Shown: positions 51,055-51,673 of the stretch, in pieces | Numbering within the stretch: position 1 is the first letter of the stretch | Layout: each line of letters starts with the position of its first letter | Source: Mariniphaga sp. | Lineage (GTDB): Bacteria; Bacteroidota; Bacteroidia; Bacteroidales; Prolixibacteraceae | Assembly: GCA_024636975.1 (NCBI GenBank) | Contig: JAGXGA010000059.1 | Coordinates: 1 to 51,673, forward strand | Direction: 5' to 3' | Length of the DNA: 51,673 bases | Translations under genes and position numbers: made by a program | The notes under the pieces: generated by a model | Database searches by the model: none | What the model was told of the DNA's origin: nothing | What the model saw: the letters and a program-made list of their open reading frames with translations, nothing else

Positions 51055-51083
51055 ATTAGTATAAATTATTTAAAAAATATAAG

Positions 51084-51287
51084 ATGGAAGAAAATAAGGA
51101 AACTTTTAAGCAAAAATTGAAGAGATTAGAACAAACGATGAAAAGATTAAATCCCCTTGTAAAAAAGAGTAATGTAACGGAATCGGAAAAAGCAGAATTG
51201 GAATCTTTTTTTGGAGAAGGAGGTGAGGTTAACGAATATAGGAAAATGCTTTTAGAAAAATATGAACAGTTGGGGGAAAAAAAATAA
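51084..51287 (+). CDS. Small helical protein of unknown function
   Basis: A 67-residue, highly charged protein that should form two helices (KQKLKRLEQTMKRLNPLVKK and ESEKAELESFFGEGGEVNEY). No signal or membrane part and no known motif. A matching promoter element and an A-rich leader with AAGATGG context support a real gene. No close partner gene is seen on its strand. Confidence 0.5.
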   Translation: MEENKETFKQKLKRLEQTMKRLNPLVKKSNVTESEKAELESFFGEGGEVNEYRKMLLEKYEQLGEKK

Positions 51288-51334
51288 AGGAAAGTTAGTT
51301 TTAATACAAAAGTTTTACGTTCTAAATATATGCC

Positions 51335-51481
51335 TTAAAACTTTATTAACAAGGCAAAACTGTCTATAACATTAATGTAATGTCCACCAGTATTCCATTT
51401 AAAAATAGTGCATTCGTTATTTATTACTGGGACATTTAGCACAGTGATAATTACAATTATAATTTCTCCTATTTTTTTCAT
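51335..51481 (-). CDS. Possible small exported peptide (48 residues)
   Basis: The frame reads MKKIGEIIIVIITVLNVPV and then a short polar segment with NNECTIFKWNTGGHYINVID. The opening looks like a signal or anchor helix. An A-rich leader precedes the ATG. There is no homology I can name, and the A/T-rich context makes chance frames common, so the call is tentative. Otherwise the stretch 51288-51541 holds nothing visible. Confidence 0.25.
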   Translation of the reverse strand: MKKIGEIIIVIITVLNVPVINNECTIFKWNTGGHYINVIDSFALLIKF

Positions 51482-51541
51482 TCTTTGAATTTTTACTTGT
51501 TTCTAAGCTAAAATTTTGTCATTTCTTTGAGTATTCTAACT

Positions 51542-51562
51542 AACGTTTTCGCATACCGCTGA
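51542..51562. other. Short motif similar to the block at 1190-1420
   Basis: AACGTTTTCGCATACCGCTG resembles the AACGG...CCGCTG ends in the inverted-repeat block near position 1200. It sits just beyond the stop of the gene running off the window. Too short to assign. Confidence 0.25.
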
Positions 51563-51565
51563 TAT

Positions 51566-51673
51566 TTAAGCTTTTATTAATTGCAGGTCGTCAGCAGTCA
51601 GTTCAAATTTAGCGATTTGCTTTTGTATTCTTTTTACCATTCCAAGTTTTCTCTTTTGATCCAGGAAGAGGTA
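51566..51673 (-). CDS. 3' end of a gene running off the window
   Basis: The last 35 codons are open and end at a TAA (51566-51568): LFLDQKRKLGMVKRIQKQIA, then KFELTADDLQLIKA. The IAKFxLTADDL pattern recalls small H-NS-like or histone-like DNA-binding proteins, but with only 35 residues the match is weak. The N-terminal part lies beyond 51673. Confidence 0.45.
   Translation of the reverse strand, partial: YLFLDQKRKLGMVKRIQKQIAKFELTADDLQLIKA

Overview
The window looks like a chromosomal segment from a Bacteroidota bacterium, probably Marinilabiliales/Prolixibacteraceae-like; this placement is inferred from gene content only. The signs are the TAnnTTTG promoter elements, a type IX secretion sorting domain, a TonB-dependent receptor behind a TPP riboswitch, a caa3 oxidase with subunit order I-III-IV-II, RhuM, MORN/YwqK-type proteins and a Fib_succ_major lipoprotein. 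Three zones can be told apart by base composition and content.

Zone 1 (1 to about 9300) is an A/T-rich accessory region full of mobile and broken parts. It holds two group II intron 3' ends in the same direction flanking about 3.4 kb (RhuM, a secreted esterase, an RND efflux pseudogene), a RelE-like toxin pair, a broken AbiEii-type toxin beside its DUF6922-type partner, a Fic protein, a 5'-truncated Phd antitoxin, an 11-bp phased imperfect palindrome, and an HUH tyrosine transposase of the RAYT/IS200 type bracketed by three copies of a 270-bp triple inverted repeat plus a partial copy.

Zone 2 (about 9600 to 47800) is mostly core genome: pepT-tilS; sco-ctaD-ctaE-ctaF-ctaC-ctaB (A2-type caa3 oxidase with cytochrome c fused to subunit II, plus heme O synthase); ppx/gppA and a DUF2459 protein; an ECF sigma factor with a small membrane partner; a GH73/LysM hydrolase; cdd, an RluA-type synthase and panB; a HepT/MntA toxin-antitoxin pair; dnaK; a MORN protein, a T9SS-exported subtilase, xseA-xseB, deoC and a chorismatase-like gene; a TPP-riboswitch-controlled TonB receptor (probably for thiamine); a histidine kinase operon with a frameshifted B12-binding protein; a glycosyltransferase, an inositol monophosphatase, mtaB, phoH and folC. 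A second 11-bp phased palindromic array lies at 35220-35329.

Zone 3 (about 47800 to 51673) starts at a tRNA-Val gene with a degenerate tRNA copy just upstream. It continues into A/T-rich sequence with a lipoprotein, a secreted protein of unknown function, small proteins, a 22-bp tandem array and a partial gene at the edge. It reads as accessory DNA next to a tRNA.

The most unusual things seen are: (i) a cobalamin-binding protein carrying the CarH photoreceptor signatures (W-x9-EH and E-x-H-x-x-G) but no DNA-binding domain, encoded just upstream of a soluble PAS histidine kinase; (ii) the transposase and its palindromic repeat cluster; (iii) the two 11-bp periodic palindromes; (iv) a stand-alone chorismatase-like gene.
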